NCBI GenBank assembly: GCA_030606525.1
Contig: JAUWGG010000024.1
Location: 1-9,449 of the forward strand
From: Methanobacteriota archaeon
GTDB lineage: Archaea > Thermoplasmatota > Thermoplasmata > JAUWGG01
DNA: 9,449 nt
Direction: 5' to 3'
Shown: positions 1-6,857 of the stretch, piece by piece
How positions within the stretch are numbered: the stretch's first letter is position 1
Layout: each line of letters opens with the position of its first letter
Program-made: the position numbers and the translations under genes
The notes under the pieces: generated by a model
Told to the model about the DNA's origin: nothing
The model's database searches: none
The model's input: only the letters and a program-made list of their open reading frames with translations

Positions 1-48
1 CGATACCCTTATCTTCAATGAAGGTATTTTTGTTTTGAAGTGTGGAAG

Positions 49-999
49 ATGTACAACATACCAACTGTTTTGACTGCTGATGAGCTCATCGATAAAGCTT
101 TCAAGCGCGCATCGAAGATCACCCAAGAAGATCGAAATAAACTGAAAAGGATAAAGAACACATCCCTTTCCAGGATAAATTCTATTTCAAATACTCTAAA
201 TTCAACACTTGGAAAATACATCAAAAGCTTTCCAAGCCTTGAGATGATCCCTACTTTTTACTATGAATTGATCGATATTCTTGTTGGCATCGATAAATTG
301 AAACGATCCCTTGGTGCGATCGATTGGTGCAGAAAGACCATCGGAAAGGTCGAGAAGGGCAGTGTGAGGAAGATAAAAAGAATGAAAAGCATGGACGAGA
401 TCCTCGCAGAAAGGAGAAAAGTTTACGGTCGTGTTTCTTCTTTAATCAAACAAGTCTCATCAGATCTTCTTTTTTTGAACGACGCCAGATGGAAGCTGCG
501 GAAGATGCCCTCTATCGACGCGAATCTAAAAACGATTGTCATTGCTGGCTCGCCCAATGTAGGAAAATCCCAGCTTGTTAAACAAATATCTTCTGGGAAA
601 CCGAAAGTTGCAGTTTACCCTTTCACAACGCAGAACATTTCCATCGGTCATCTCGAAGATCGCTATCAAAAATATCAGATAGTCGATACCCCAGGCTTAC
701 TGGATAGAGAGTTTTCAGAACGAAATCCCATTGAAAAACAGGCTGTCCTAGCGCTTAGACATTTGGCAGATGTCGTCATCTTCCTTATAGACCCTACGGA
801 AACATGTGGGTATGAGATGAAGATGCAGCTTAGTTTGCTTCGCAATATTAAAAAGATCTTTGATAATGTGCCTATGATCGAAGTAGAGAATAAAGCAGAT
901 CTGCGGAAAACAAGATCAAGAAGGCAAAAGATCTCTGCATTAACTGGAGAAGGAACTGACGTTCTGGTTAAAAAAGTGCTAGAATTAATGCAATCATAA
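49..999 (+). CDS. NOG1-family GTPase (nucleolar GTP-binding protein 1, archaeal form)
   Basis: This is a GTPase of the NOG1/OBG-like class, known in eukaryotes and archaea for assembly of the large ribosomal subunit; it acts in the cytoplasm on pre-50S particles. From the ATG at 49 it is 316 aa. An N-terminal basic helical region (about 1-160) carries the NOG1 opening 'MYNIPTV..ADELIDKAFKRA'. A G domain follows, with all G motifs visible: P-loop GSPNVGKS (167-174), switch I threonines in PFTTQ (191-195), DTPG (213-216), NKAD (281-284) and SALTGEG (296-302). The protein ends soon after G5, so it lacks the long eukaryotic C-terminal extension, as is usual in archaea. A GTG at 40 opens the same frame three codons earlier. 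I prefer the ATG because homologous proteins typically begin at 'M(Y/F)xIPTV'. An in-frame TGA at 19-21 bounds the frame. The gene is followed by a 94-base gap before polC. Confidence 0.93.
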   Translation: MYNIPTVLTADELIDKAFKRASKITQEDRNKLKRIKNTSLSRINSISNTLNSTLGKYIKSFPSLEMIPTFYYELIDILVGIDKLKRSLGAIDWCRKTIGKVEKGSVRKIKRMKSMDEILAERRKVYGRVSSLIKQVSSDLLFLNDARWKLRKMPSIDANLKTIVIAGSPNVGKSQLVKQISSGKPKVAVYPFTTQNISIGHLEDRYQKYQIVDTPGLLDREFSERNPIEKQAVLALRHLADVVIFLIDPTETCGYEMKMQLSLLRNIKKIFDNVPMIEVENKADLRKTRSRRQKISALTGEGTDVLVKKVLELMQS

Positions 1000-1004
1000 T
1001 CTTT

Positions 1005-1022
1005 ATACAACTGCAATTGTAT
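1005..1022. repeat. Small inverted repeat just after the GTPase stop codon
   Basis: ATACAA (1005-1010) and TTGTAT (1017-1022) are perfect inverted arms around a 6-base centre, six bases after the stop codon of the NOG1 gene. The left arm overlaps a TATA-like TTTATA at 1002-1007. It could be part of a terminator or a distal promoter of polC, but the stem is short and A+T-rich, so chance is a real alternative. Confidence 0.25.
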
Positions 1023-1060
1023 TAGGGTGCGGGAGTGCACATCTGAATAGATTCTCTAGT

Positions 1061-1078
1061 TAGAAAGCATATAAATTT
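1061..1078 (+). promoter_or_regulatory. Putative archaeal promoter (BRE/TATA) for polC
   Basis: A purine-rich tract (1061-1067) followed by ATATAAATTT (1069-1078) resembles a BRE/TATA pair. The usual 24-28 base spacing puts transcription initiation near 1096-1102, at or next to the two candidate GTG starts, so the message could be nearly leaderless. If instead the Shine-Dalgarno-like AGGTGA at 1084-1089 is used, transcription must begin further upstream, for example from the TTTATA at 1002-1007. The sequence alone does not decide between these. Confidence 0.45.
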
Positions 1079-1093
1079 TCCCTAGGTGAGCGA

Positions 1094-4000
1094 GTGAGTG
1101 AGGTGGAGTGTAGCGAATCCATAAAGCGATATTTCGATTTACTGCAGTCTGAGGTAGATAAGTGCTATGCTATTGCCAAGAACGCAAGAAAGGAAGGTTA
1201 CGATCCAGAGCTGAATGTTGAGATCTTTCAAGCTGAAGATCTAGCATCAAGGGTAGAAGGGTTGTTGAAGGATTGGGATGTTAAAGGTGTAGCTAAAAGA
1301 ATACGCGAACTATCTAAGAAACACAACAGGGAAGAAGTATCGCTCTTGGTAGCTAAAGAAGTTGCACAAAAACACTCCAGATTTAAAGAAAAGGCACTGG
1401 AAATAGCCATTCGTGTTGGGTTAGCGATAATTACGGAAGGGGTTTTAGTTGCACCGTTGGAGGGTGTTGCAAAAGTAAAAATAATGAAAAATTCCGATGA
1501 CAGTTCATATGTAGATATCCATTATGCAGGCCCGATTCGCTCAGCAGGAGGAACAGGGCAGGCGATGAGCATTCTGATAGCAGATGTCGTGAGACGGGAA
1601 TTGGGCATCGGTATGTACGCTCCTACGAAAAGAGAGATCGAGCGCTACAAAGAGGAAATATCGCTTTATGAACAGACGCAGCATCTTCAATACCTGCCCA
1701 GTCCTGAAGAAATAGATGTCATTGTTCGTAATTGCCCAGTATGCATCGATGGTGAGGGAACTGAAGAAGCGGAGATATCTGGAAACAGGGATTTACCCCG
1801 AATAGACACGAATAGGGTCAGGGGAGGAGCTTGCCTTGTCATCGCTGAAGGGCTCTGTCAAAAAGCACCTAAGGTCCAAAAACATGTTAAAAAATTGGGG
1901 ATAGATGGTTGGGAATTTATCAGTGAATATCTAAGCATGAAGAAGGAAGAAAAAAAGGCGATCGAACCGAGCTATATTTTCATTAAAGATATCGTTGCTG
2001 GTAGACCTGTTCTCTCACATCCCAGTAGAATGGGCGGTTTTCGTCTGAGGTATGGTCGAACGAGGGCAACAGGATTGGCAGCATTGGCGATACATCCAGC
2101 TACGATGTACATATTAGATGAATTTATTGCTATTGGAACGCAGATCAAGATCGAGCGTCCAGGGAAAGCTGCTGCTGTAACTCCATGCGACAGTATAGAT
2201 GGACCGATCGTACTGCTTGAAAATGGTGATCTGATATGCGTTAATAGCACAACACAAGCAAAAAAATTGAAGGGTAAGGTTAAACAGATAGTTGACATTG
2301 GTGAGATCCTCATTCCTTTCGGAGAATTCGTAGAGAACAATCACGTTTTGATGCCGGCAGCGTACAGCATTGAATGGTATATCGAGGAATTAAGAGTTAA
2401 GATGGATAAAGCTGAAATGGATGATATAGACTATATTAATCCCTCTCCGCAAAGGGCATTTGAACTGTCGGAGAAGTATGGTGTGCCGCTGCATCCGAAT
2501 TACAATCTTTTCTGGCATGACGTTTCCATTAAGAATATTCGTACATTATCTGATTTTATAGTAAAAAATGGAAAATATGAATCAGAGATCCTGCGTATAA
2601 CAAAGGAGAACGACATTAAAAAAATTCTTATTGATCTAGGTGTGCTTCACACTGAAGATGAAGGTGAATTCATCATCACCCACTACGCTTATCCGCTGCT
2701 GAGATGCCTTGGTCTCGCTTTTGAAGATGGATCTATAACAGAGAAGAAAAGAATATCTAATGGTGGAAATGCGATAGAATACATATCTGAACTTTCCAAC
2801 ATAAAAATCAGGGAGAAAGCACCAACACGAATAGGTGCGAGAATGGGTCGCCCAGAGAAAGCAAAAGAAAGAAAAATGAGACCCCCACCGCATGTTTTAT
2901 TCCCCTTAGGTCAAGCAGGGGGAACACAGCGGCTCGTAAAGGAAGCTTCCCTGCACAAGAAGATTCCAGTGGAGGTTGGTGTACGAATATGCACTGTATG
3001 TAAAAAACGGGGGTTCCTTCCAAAATGCACTTGTGGAGGTCATACAGAACTTCGAGCGAGACCAGCGATGCAGAATATTAGTATGGATGAGATATTGAGT
3101 GAAGCTATGGCCACACTCGGAGAAAAGAGAATTAAGGATATAAAAGGTGTTCAAGGTATGATATCGAAGAGTAAAACACCAGAACCTCTTGAGAAAGGAA
3201 TAATTCGTGCTAAATACGATGTGTTCGTCTTTAAGGACGGAACAACGCGTTTCGATATGACCGATCTTCCATTAACGCATTTCAAACCCTTAGAAATAGG
3301 ATTGAGTCTGTCTAAAGCAAAGGAACTGGGTTATACGCATGATGTTGATGACAAACCATTAAAAAACAGGGAACAAATTCTTGAGCTAAAACCGCATGAT
3401 ATCGTTCCCTCATGGACCTGCGGTGAATATTTGATCAAAACAGCGAAGTTCTTGGATGAGCTCCTCACTAAGTTATATGGGCTGGAATCATTTTATAGCG
3501 CCAAAAAACCAGAAGACCTCATTGGGCATTTGCTTGTCGGTCTGGCACCTCATACATCAGGCGGCGTTCTAGCTCGGATAATTGGGTACACAGATGCACA
3601 AGCAGGGTATGCTCATCCCTTCTTTCACGCTGCGAAAAGAAGAAATTGCGATGGAGATGAGGATTGTGTGATGCTGTTGTTAGATGGGTTAATCAATTTC
3701 TCTCGTTCATTCCTGCCTGAGAAAAGGGGAGGATTGATGGATGCCCCTCTAGTACTTACCACTAAAATAAATCCAAACGAGATCGATAAAGAAGCTCACA
3801 ACTTAGATATTTCCTCAAATTATCCATTGGAATTCTACGAATCTGCATTGAAGCATGCCCATCCAAAGGAAGTAGAATCGATGATAGATACTGTTGCTAA
3901 AAGAATTGGTACTGCAGAGCAGTACGAGGGCTTTAAGTTTACACACAGCACAACCAACATATCTCAGGGTCCAACCCAATCCGCTTATAAGACCGGCTCA

Positions 4001-4417
4001 ATGATCAAAAAGATGAACGGTCAGCTGGATTTGGCTGTGAGAATTCGTGCTGTTGATGAACGTGACGTGGTCACTAAGCTTATTGGCTCTCACTTCTTGC
4101 CCGATCTAATAGGTAATCTTAGAACTTTCTCCAGTCAGCAGGTGCGGTGTACGAAGTGCAATGCGAAATATAGGCGCATTCCCTTGGCAGGCGTATGCGT
4201 TAAGAAGAAGAGCAATGGGACAATATGCGGCAATAATCTAACGCTGACAGTGCACGAGGGGAGCGTGAAGAAGTATCTCGAGGTATCCAAAAAAATCTCG
4301 ATTGAGTATGACGTCTCAAATTACACCAAACAGAGGCTAGAACTCATCGAGAATTCTATCCAATCATTATTCAATAATGATAAGGTTAAGAACTGCAAAC
4401 TGAGCGATTTTATGTAG
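1094..4417 (+). CDS. polC: DNA polymerase D (Pol II) large catalytic subunit DP2
   Basis: DP2 is the polymerising subunit of the archaeal replicative DNA polymerase D; it works with the DP1 proofreading subunit (not in this window) and the PCNA clamp. The frame is 1107 aa and full length for an intein-free DP2. Visible landmarks are the conserved N-terminal YAGPIRSAGGTGQA (144-157), HPSRMGGFRLRYGR (309-322), a zinc ribbon with C633, C636, C645 and C647, and the catalytic acidic motif NCDGDED (851-857; D853 and D855 match the paired metal-binding aspartates). HSTTNISQGPTQSAYK (951-966) and a C-terminal four-cysteine zinc site (C1019, C1022, C1035, C1045) follow. The extreme C-terminus NCKLSDFM resembles a PCNA-interacting box. 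The GTG at 1094 is preceded by AGGTGA (1084-1089). A second GTG at 1103 would give an N-terminus whose spacing to 'YF' resembles Pyrococcus DP2, so the start is uncertain by three codons. The gene converges on tRNA-Ser, 13 bases beyond its stop. Confidence 0.97.
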   Translation: MSEVECSESIKRYFDLLQSEVDKCYAIAKNARKEGYDPELNVEIFQAEDLASRVEGLLKDWDVKGVAKRIRELSKKHNREEVSLLVAKEVAQKHSRFKEKALEIAIRVGLAIITEGVLVAPLEGVAKVKIMKNSDDSSYVDIHYAGPIRSAGGTGQAMSILIADVVRRELGIGMYAPTKREIERYKEEISLYEQTQHLQYLPSPEEIDVIVRNCPVCIDGEGTEEAEISGNRDLPRIDTNRVRGGACLVIAEGLCQKAPKVQKHVKKLGIDGWEFISEYLSMKKEEKKAIEPSYIFIKDIVAGRPVLSHPSRMGGFRLRYGRTRATGLAALAIHPATMYILDEFIAIGTQIKIERPGKAAAVTPCDSIDGPIVLLENGDLICVNSTTQAKKLKGKVKQIVDIGEILIPFGEFVENNHVLMPAAYSIEWYIEELRVKMDKAEMDDIDYINPSPQRAFELSEKYGVPLHPNYNLFWHDVSIKNIRTLSDFIVKNGKYESEILRITKENDIKKILIDLGVLHTEDEGEFIITHYAYPLLRCLGLAFEDGSITEKKRISNGGNAIEYISELSNIKIREKAPTRIGARMGRPEKAKERKMRPPPHVLFPLGQAGGTQRLVKEASLHKKIPVEVGVRICTVCKKRGFLPKCTCGGHTELRARPAMQNISMDEILSEAMATLGEKRIKDIKGVQGMISKSKTPEPLEKGIIRAKYDVFVFKDGTTRFDMTDLPLTHFKPLEIGLSLSKAKELGYTHDVDDKPLKNREQILELKPHDIVPSWTCGEYLIKTAKFLDELLTKLYGLESFYSAKKPEDLIGHLLVGLAPHTSGGVLARIIGYTDAQAGYAHPFFHAAKRRNCDGDEDCVMLLLDGLINFSRSFLPEKRGGLMDAPLVLTTKINPNEIDKEAHNLDISSNYPLEFYESALKHAHPKEVESMIDTVAKRIGTAEQYEGFKFTHSTTNISQGPTQSAYKTGSMIKKMNGQLDLAVRIRAVDERDVVTKLIGSHFLPDLIGNLRTFSSQQVRCTKCNAKYRRIPLAGVCVKKKSNGTICGNNLTLTVHEGSVKKYLEVSKKISIEYDVSNYTKQRLELIENSIQSLFNNDKVKNCKLSDFM

Positions 4418-4430
4418 TATGTGTGAAAAG

Positions 4431-4517
4431 CGCTGAGGGGGAGATTCGAACTCCCGTGATGCAGAGCATCACCGACTCTCAAGGCCGGCGCCGTGGTCCA
4501 GGCTTAGCTACCTCAGC
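4431..4517 (-). tRNA. tRNA-Ser (anticodon UGA), class II, no intron
   Basis: Read on the minus strand, all parts of a class II tRNA are present in 87 bases. The acceptor stem GCTGAGG/CCTCAGC forms seven Watson-Crick pairs. T8 and A9 follow, then a 3-bp D stem with a G18-G19 loop. The anticodon stem CCGGC/GTCGG has one G-U pair and its loop is CTTGAGA. The variable arm TGATGC-TCT-GCATCA has a 6-bp stem. The T arm is GGGAG-TTCGAAT-CTCCC. The discriminator is G73, as expected for archaeal tRNA-Ser and unlike the A73 of tRNA-Leu. The anticodon is TGA, decoding UCA and, by wobble, other UCN codons. CCA is not encoded. The bases after the 3' end on the minus strand read CTTTTC, a possible terminator. 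The first 39 bases also code for the end of pheT. No tRNA-specific TATA box is evident in the 50 bases upstream, so it is probably processed from the pheT transcript. Confidence 0.96.
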
Positions 4518-6152
4518 ACTAGTTCGTATCAGTTCATTGACGTCCATCTCAAATCCTATTACTGGATATCCCAATTCGAAGTTCGTTATTACCTTGGGCG
4601 AAAGCTCTCCGAACAGACCTATCTCTTCATCCTCTCTTTTAATGGCAGCGCATCTTCCCGTTATGAAACTGTTGTGTTTTTTTGCCGATAATTGATATTT
4701 AACCCCTATCGATCTTAATATATTTTCAATCAAAGATTTGGCTTCGGTGAAGCTCGCTTTAGAATGGGTTATTAATCCAGCTATATTACGCTTATTCTCC
4801 GTATCAATGACCACATCACCTACTTCAAATATCCTTTGTGGAAGCTCATGGTGTTTATTCTCCCTCAATACGCCAAGAAGGCCCGGTATTAGGGAAATTC
4901 GCAGGCAGGTATATTCCTCACTTATGGGATTCTTGATCGTTACTTTCCTTGCAGCCCTCAAATTCATCAATTTGAATTGTTCTTTTTCACCAGATAAAGC
5001 CAAGGTCATCGTTTCGTTGAATCCCAGACCGATCATTATCTCTCGTAATTTTTTGGAAAATTTCTCGCACTCTATTCTCCCGCCGAATGTCATTGCTTTA
5101 GGAAGCATTGATTCAAGATTTTCATATCCAAAACCTATTGCTACATCCTCAACCAGATCTATTGGATGTAGAATATCGTTTCTATAGGCCGGGATCGATA
5201 CTTCGATGTATTTCTTTTTGATCTCAGTGCCATATCTCATCTTCCCCAAGCAATTAGCCATATCATGCGGAGACAGATCCGTTCCAAGGATCGAATTGGT
5301 GTATTTCACCTCTAATTTCTTTGTTTTTGGTTTAAGATCTGGAGTTGTCATTCTTTTATCTTTGTACTCAACATCCACGGAATAAAGCTCTCCTCCTCTT
5401 TCCGCTAGAGCTGTGCAAACGATGTTTAAAGTAGAATTAATGGCAATGATGTCTGTGCCAGTGATGTCAATGAATAGCGCCTTTGTGTCTTCTGCAACCT
5501 CGGTCAATATACCGTTGATGATCGGAGGGAATGACAGAACTTCATCGTTAGAATCTAAGATAATTGGGTACACATTCGCATTTTCAAGAATAGGGGCGTA
5601 TTCCATACCCTTTTCATGTTTTTGAAGGACCTCTGCCAAGTTCATTTCTACTGTTTTTCCCAATGGGATGAATTTGATGCTTGACGGTTTAACCGCTTTA
5701 TAAATAAAAGGTGCTTTAACATTACTAAAATCATGCACACCTATGGACACTTTTTTCCTTTTTCTACCGATCGTGAGATGCAATTTTTCCTGCATATCCA
5801 TAAGAGATTTGATTAGAGCATCTGTCATCTTAAGACCCTTGATCACAGCGCAAACAATAAAAGGTCTAATGCTCTCAACACTCTCATCAACGATGATCTT
5901 TACATTTGATCTCTTGACATCATATTTTCTTAAACCAATTTCAATACCAAAAAACCCCTTTAAAGCTCTGCTCACTCCTTCAACGGAATACAGGTCAGGG
6001 CGATTGGGAAAGAAATTCACATCTATCTGCTTTTCCTCAACGCGCTCTAACTCCGATCCAATCATCGGGATCTTATCCACCAAATCCTCTATCGGGACAT
6101 CTAGACCCATCAGGGAAATGAGGTCATCATAATCTAAAGATATTACTGGCAT
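4479..6152 (-). CDS. pheT: Phenylalanyl-tRNA synthetase beta subunit
   Basis: PheT is the beta chain of the (alpha-beta)2 phenylalanyl-tRNA synthetase, which charges tRNA-Phe; beta carries tRNA-binding and editing modules while the catalytic alpha chain PheS is encoded outside this window. From the ATG at 6152 it is 557 aa, of the compact archaeal/eukaryotic type. The start MPVISLDYDDL is typical. FPNRPDLYSVEG lies at about 48-59, the B3/B4 editing region covers roughly 90-260, a B5 domain carries YRNDILHPIDLVEDVAIGFGYEN (323-345), and a PheS-like pseudo-catalytic fold follows to about 540. An in-frame GTG at 6161 is likely part of a GTGAT ribosome-binding site. Oddity: residues 546-557 (AEVAKPGPRRRP) and the stop are encoded inside the tRNA-Ser gene, with the stop TGA equal to the tRNA anticodon. 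By family expectation the protein would end near 'FEMDVNEL', so the basic tail is probably an extension from loss of the original stop. Confidence 0.96.
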   Translation of the reverse strand: MPVISLDYDDLISLMGLDVPIEDLVDKIPMIGSELERVEEKQIDVNFFPNRPDLYSVEGVSRALKGFFGIEIGLRKYDVKRSNVKIIVDESVESIRPFIVCAVIKGLKMTDALIKSLMDMQEKLHLTIGRKRKKVSIGVHDFSNVKAPFIYKAVKPSSIKFIPLGKTVEMNLAEVLQKHEKGMEYAPILENANVYPIILDSNDEVLSFPPIINGILTEVAEDTKALFIDITGTDIIAINSTLNIVCTALAERGGELYSVDVEYKDKRMTTPDLKPKTKKLEVKYTNSILGTDLSPHDMANCLGKMRYGTEIKKKYIEVSIPAYRNDILHPIDLVEDVAIGFGYENLESMLPKAMTFGGRIECEKFSKKLREIMIGLGFNETMTLALSGEKEQFKLMNLRAARKVTIKNPISEEYTCLRISLIPGLLGVLRENKHHELPQRIFEVGDVVIDTENKRNIAGLITHSKASFTEAKSLIENILRSIGVKYQLSAKKHNSFITGRCAAIKREDEEIGLFGELSPKVITNFELGYPVIGFEMDVNELIRTSAEVAKPGPRRRP

Positions 6153-6178
6153 ATGAATCACAATGGTAATGATTTAGG

Positions 6179-6186
6179 GTTATATG
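6179..6186 (-). promoter_or_regulatory. Putative TATA box for pheT (and probably tRNA-Ser)
   Basis: On the minus strand CATATAAC lies here, preceded by an A-rich BRE-like stretch (CGAAATTAA). Its centre is about 30 bases upstream of the pheT ATG at 6152, placing initiation near 6157, so the message would have a very short leader or none. Because no separate promoter is seen in front of tRNA-Ser, this site may drive both genes. Confidence 0.5.
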
Positions 6187-6244
6187 TTAATTTCGTTTAA
6201 TGCGCTAAACATATTAGAGAGCTAAAAAAATCCTCAAAGGATTG

Positions 6245-6252
6245 TTTAAATA
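6245..6252 (+). promoter_or_regulatory. Putative TATA box for carS-pyrE
   Basis: TTTAAATA with purine-rich bases just upstream (AAAGGATTG). The expected transcription start is around 6273-6276, giving a leader of about 15 bases to the ATG at 6289 and including the GTGA element at 6280-6283. With the pheT promoter on the other strand this makes a compact divergent promoter region of about 130 bases. Confidence 0.5.
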
Positions 6253-6288
6253 GTAAAAATCGATTTATCGTTCAGGATTGTGAATTTA

Positions 6289-6852
6289 ATGTATATTCTA
6301 GTCATCATACTCCAATCATTGTGGCTAATGCTGCCAGCGTATGTTGCTAATTCTGCTGCTGTATTATTCGGAGGTTCAGTACCGATCGATTTCGGTAAGG
6401 AAGTTAAGGGCAAAAGGATATTGGGGGATGGAAAGACATGGCGCGGTTTGATAGGAGGTACCGCCTTCGGGATGTTCATCGGTTTGATCCAAATAAGCAT
6501 TTCTTTATCGTTCAATAACGAAAACTTCTTTGGTTTTGGGGCATTTCCTGATTTCTTTCTTCTTTTATTTTTACTGCCTTTTGGCTCTTTACTCGGTGAT
6601 ATCCTCGGTAGTTTAATTAAACGCAGGATCGGGAAGAAGAGGGGGGAGAAATGCATAGGTTTAGACCAGTACGATTTCATTATTGGTACGTTCCTTCTCC
6701 TTCTAATTTTTAGGCAGGAATGGTTTCTAACACATTATATATACGGACAATATATTGTTGGTCTAATCACTGTGATAATGGTAACTCCTTTGCTGCATAA
6801 AGGAGTGAATATCATAGGCTATAAGACCGGAAAAAAAGAGGTTCCATGGTGA
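6289..6852 (+). CDS. carS: CDP-archaeol synthase (CTP:2,3-di-O-geranylgeranylglycerol phosphate cytidylyltransferase)
   Basis: CarS is the integral membrane enzyme that activates unsaturated archaetidic acid with CTP to give CDP-archaeol and pyrophosphate, the branch point to archaeal phospholipid head groups; it is the archaeal counterpart of CdsA. The protein is 187 aa from the ATG at 6289, normal for the family. Hydrophobic segments cover roughly residues 1-27, 55-75, 88-105, 128-143 and 153-168. Family signatures are LPAY.AN (15-21), KRILGDGKTWRGLIGG (42-57), GSLLGDILGSLIKRRIGKKRG (99-119), GLDQYDF (124-130) and a C-terminal NIIGYKTGKKEVPW. A GTG at 6280 opens the frame three codons earlier. 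The GTGA there fits better as a ribosome-binding element, though either start is possible. The pyrE ribosome-binding site overlaps the carS stop codon, so the two genes are probably co-transcribed and translationally coupled. Confidence 0.93.
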   Translation: MYILVIILQSLWLMLPAYVANSAAVLFGGSVPIDFGKEVKGKRILGDGKTWRGLIGGTAFGMFIGLIQISISLSFNNENFFGFGAFPDFFLLLFLLPFGSLLGDILGSLIKRRIGKKRGEKCIGLDQYDFIIGTFLLLLIFRQEWFLTHYIYGQYIVGLITVIMVTPLLHKGVNIIGYKTGKKEVPW

Positions 6853-6853
6853 G
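6848..6853 (+). promoter_or_regulatory. Ribosome-binding site of pyrE overlapping the carS stop
   Basis: GGTGAG matches the anti-Shine-Dalgarno end of archaeal 16S rRNA (…AUCACCUCCU) and lies four bases before the ATG at 6858. It includes the carS TGA stop (6850-6852). This favours 6858 over the ATG at 6846, which sits upstream of the site. The arrangement suggests that ribosomes ending carS re-initiate on pyrE. Confidence 0.6.
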
Positions 6854-6857
6854 CGGT

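Noticed and set aside
1027..1040. GTGC…GCAC hairpin in the gap before polC
   Set aside because: A four-base stem is too short to distinguish from chance, and nothing around it resembles a known RNA element.
3643..3663. Intein insertion at the DP2 catalytic NCDGDED motif, a site occupied in some Pyrococcus homologues
   Set aside because: The motif is continuous and the protein has normal intein-free length, so no intein is present.
4439..4517. Possible tRNA-Leu identity, because the locus is class II and resembles tRNA-Leu in its D loop
   Set aside because: The anticodon loop reads CTTGAGA, giving anticodon TGA, and the discriminator is G73, both pointing to serine.
4423..4695. An open frame on the + strand across the tRNA and the end of pheT
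   Set aside because: It is antisense to tRNA-Ser and pheT, its sequence reflects their complement, and it shows no family signature.
4738..6132. Several + strand open frames antisense to pheT
   Set aside because: pheT is unambiguous on the other strand, and these frames look like its reverse-complement shadows, rich in Ser and Ile with no domains.
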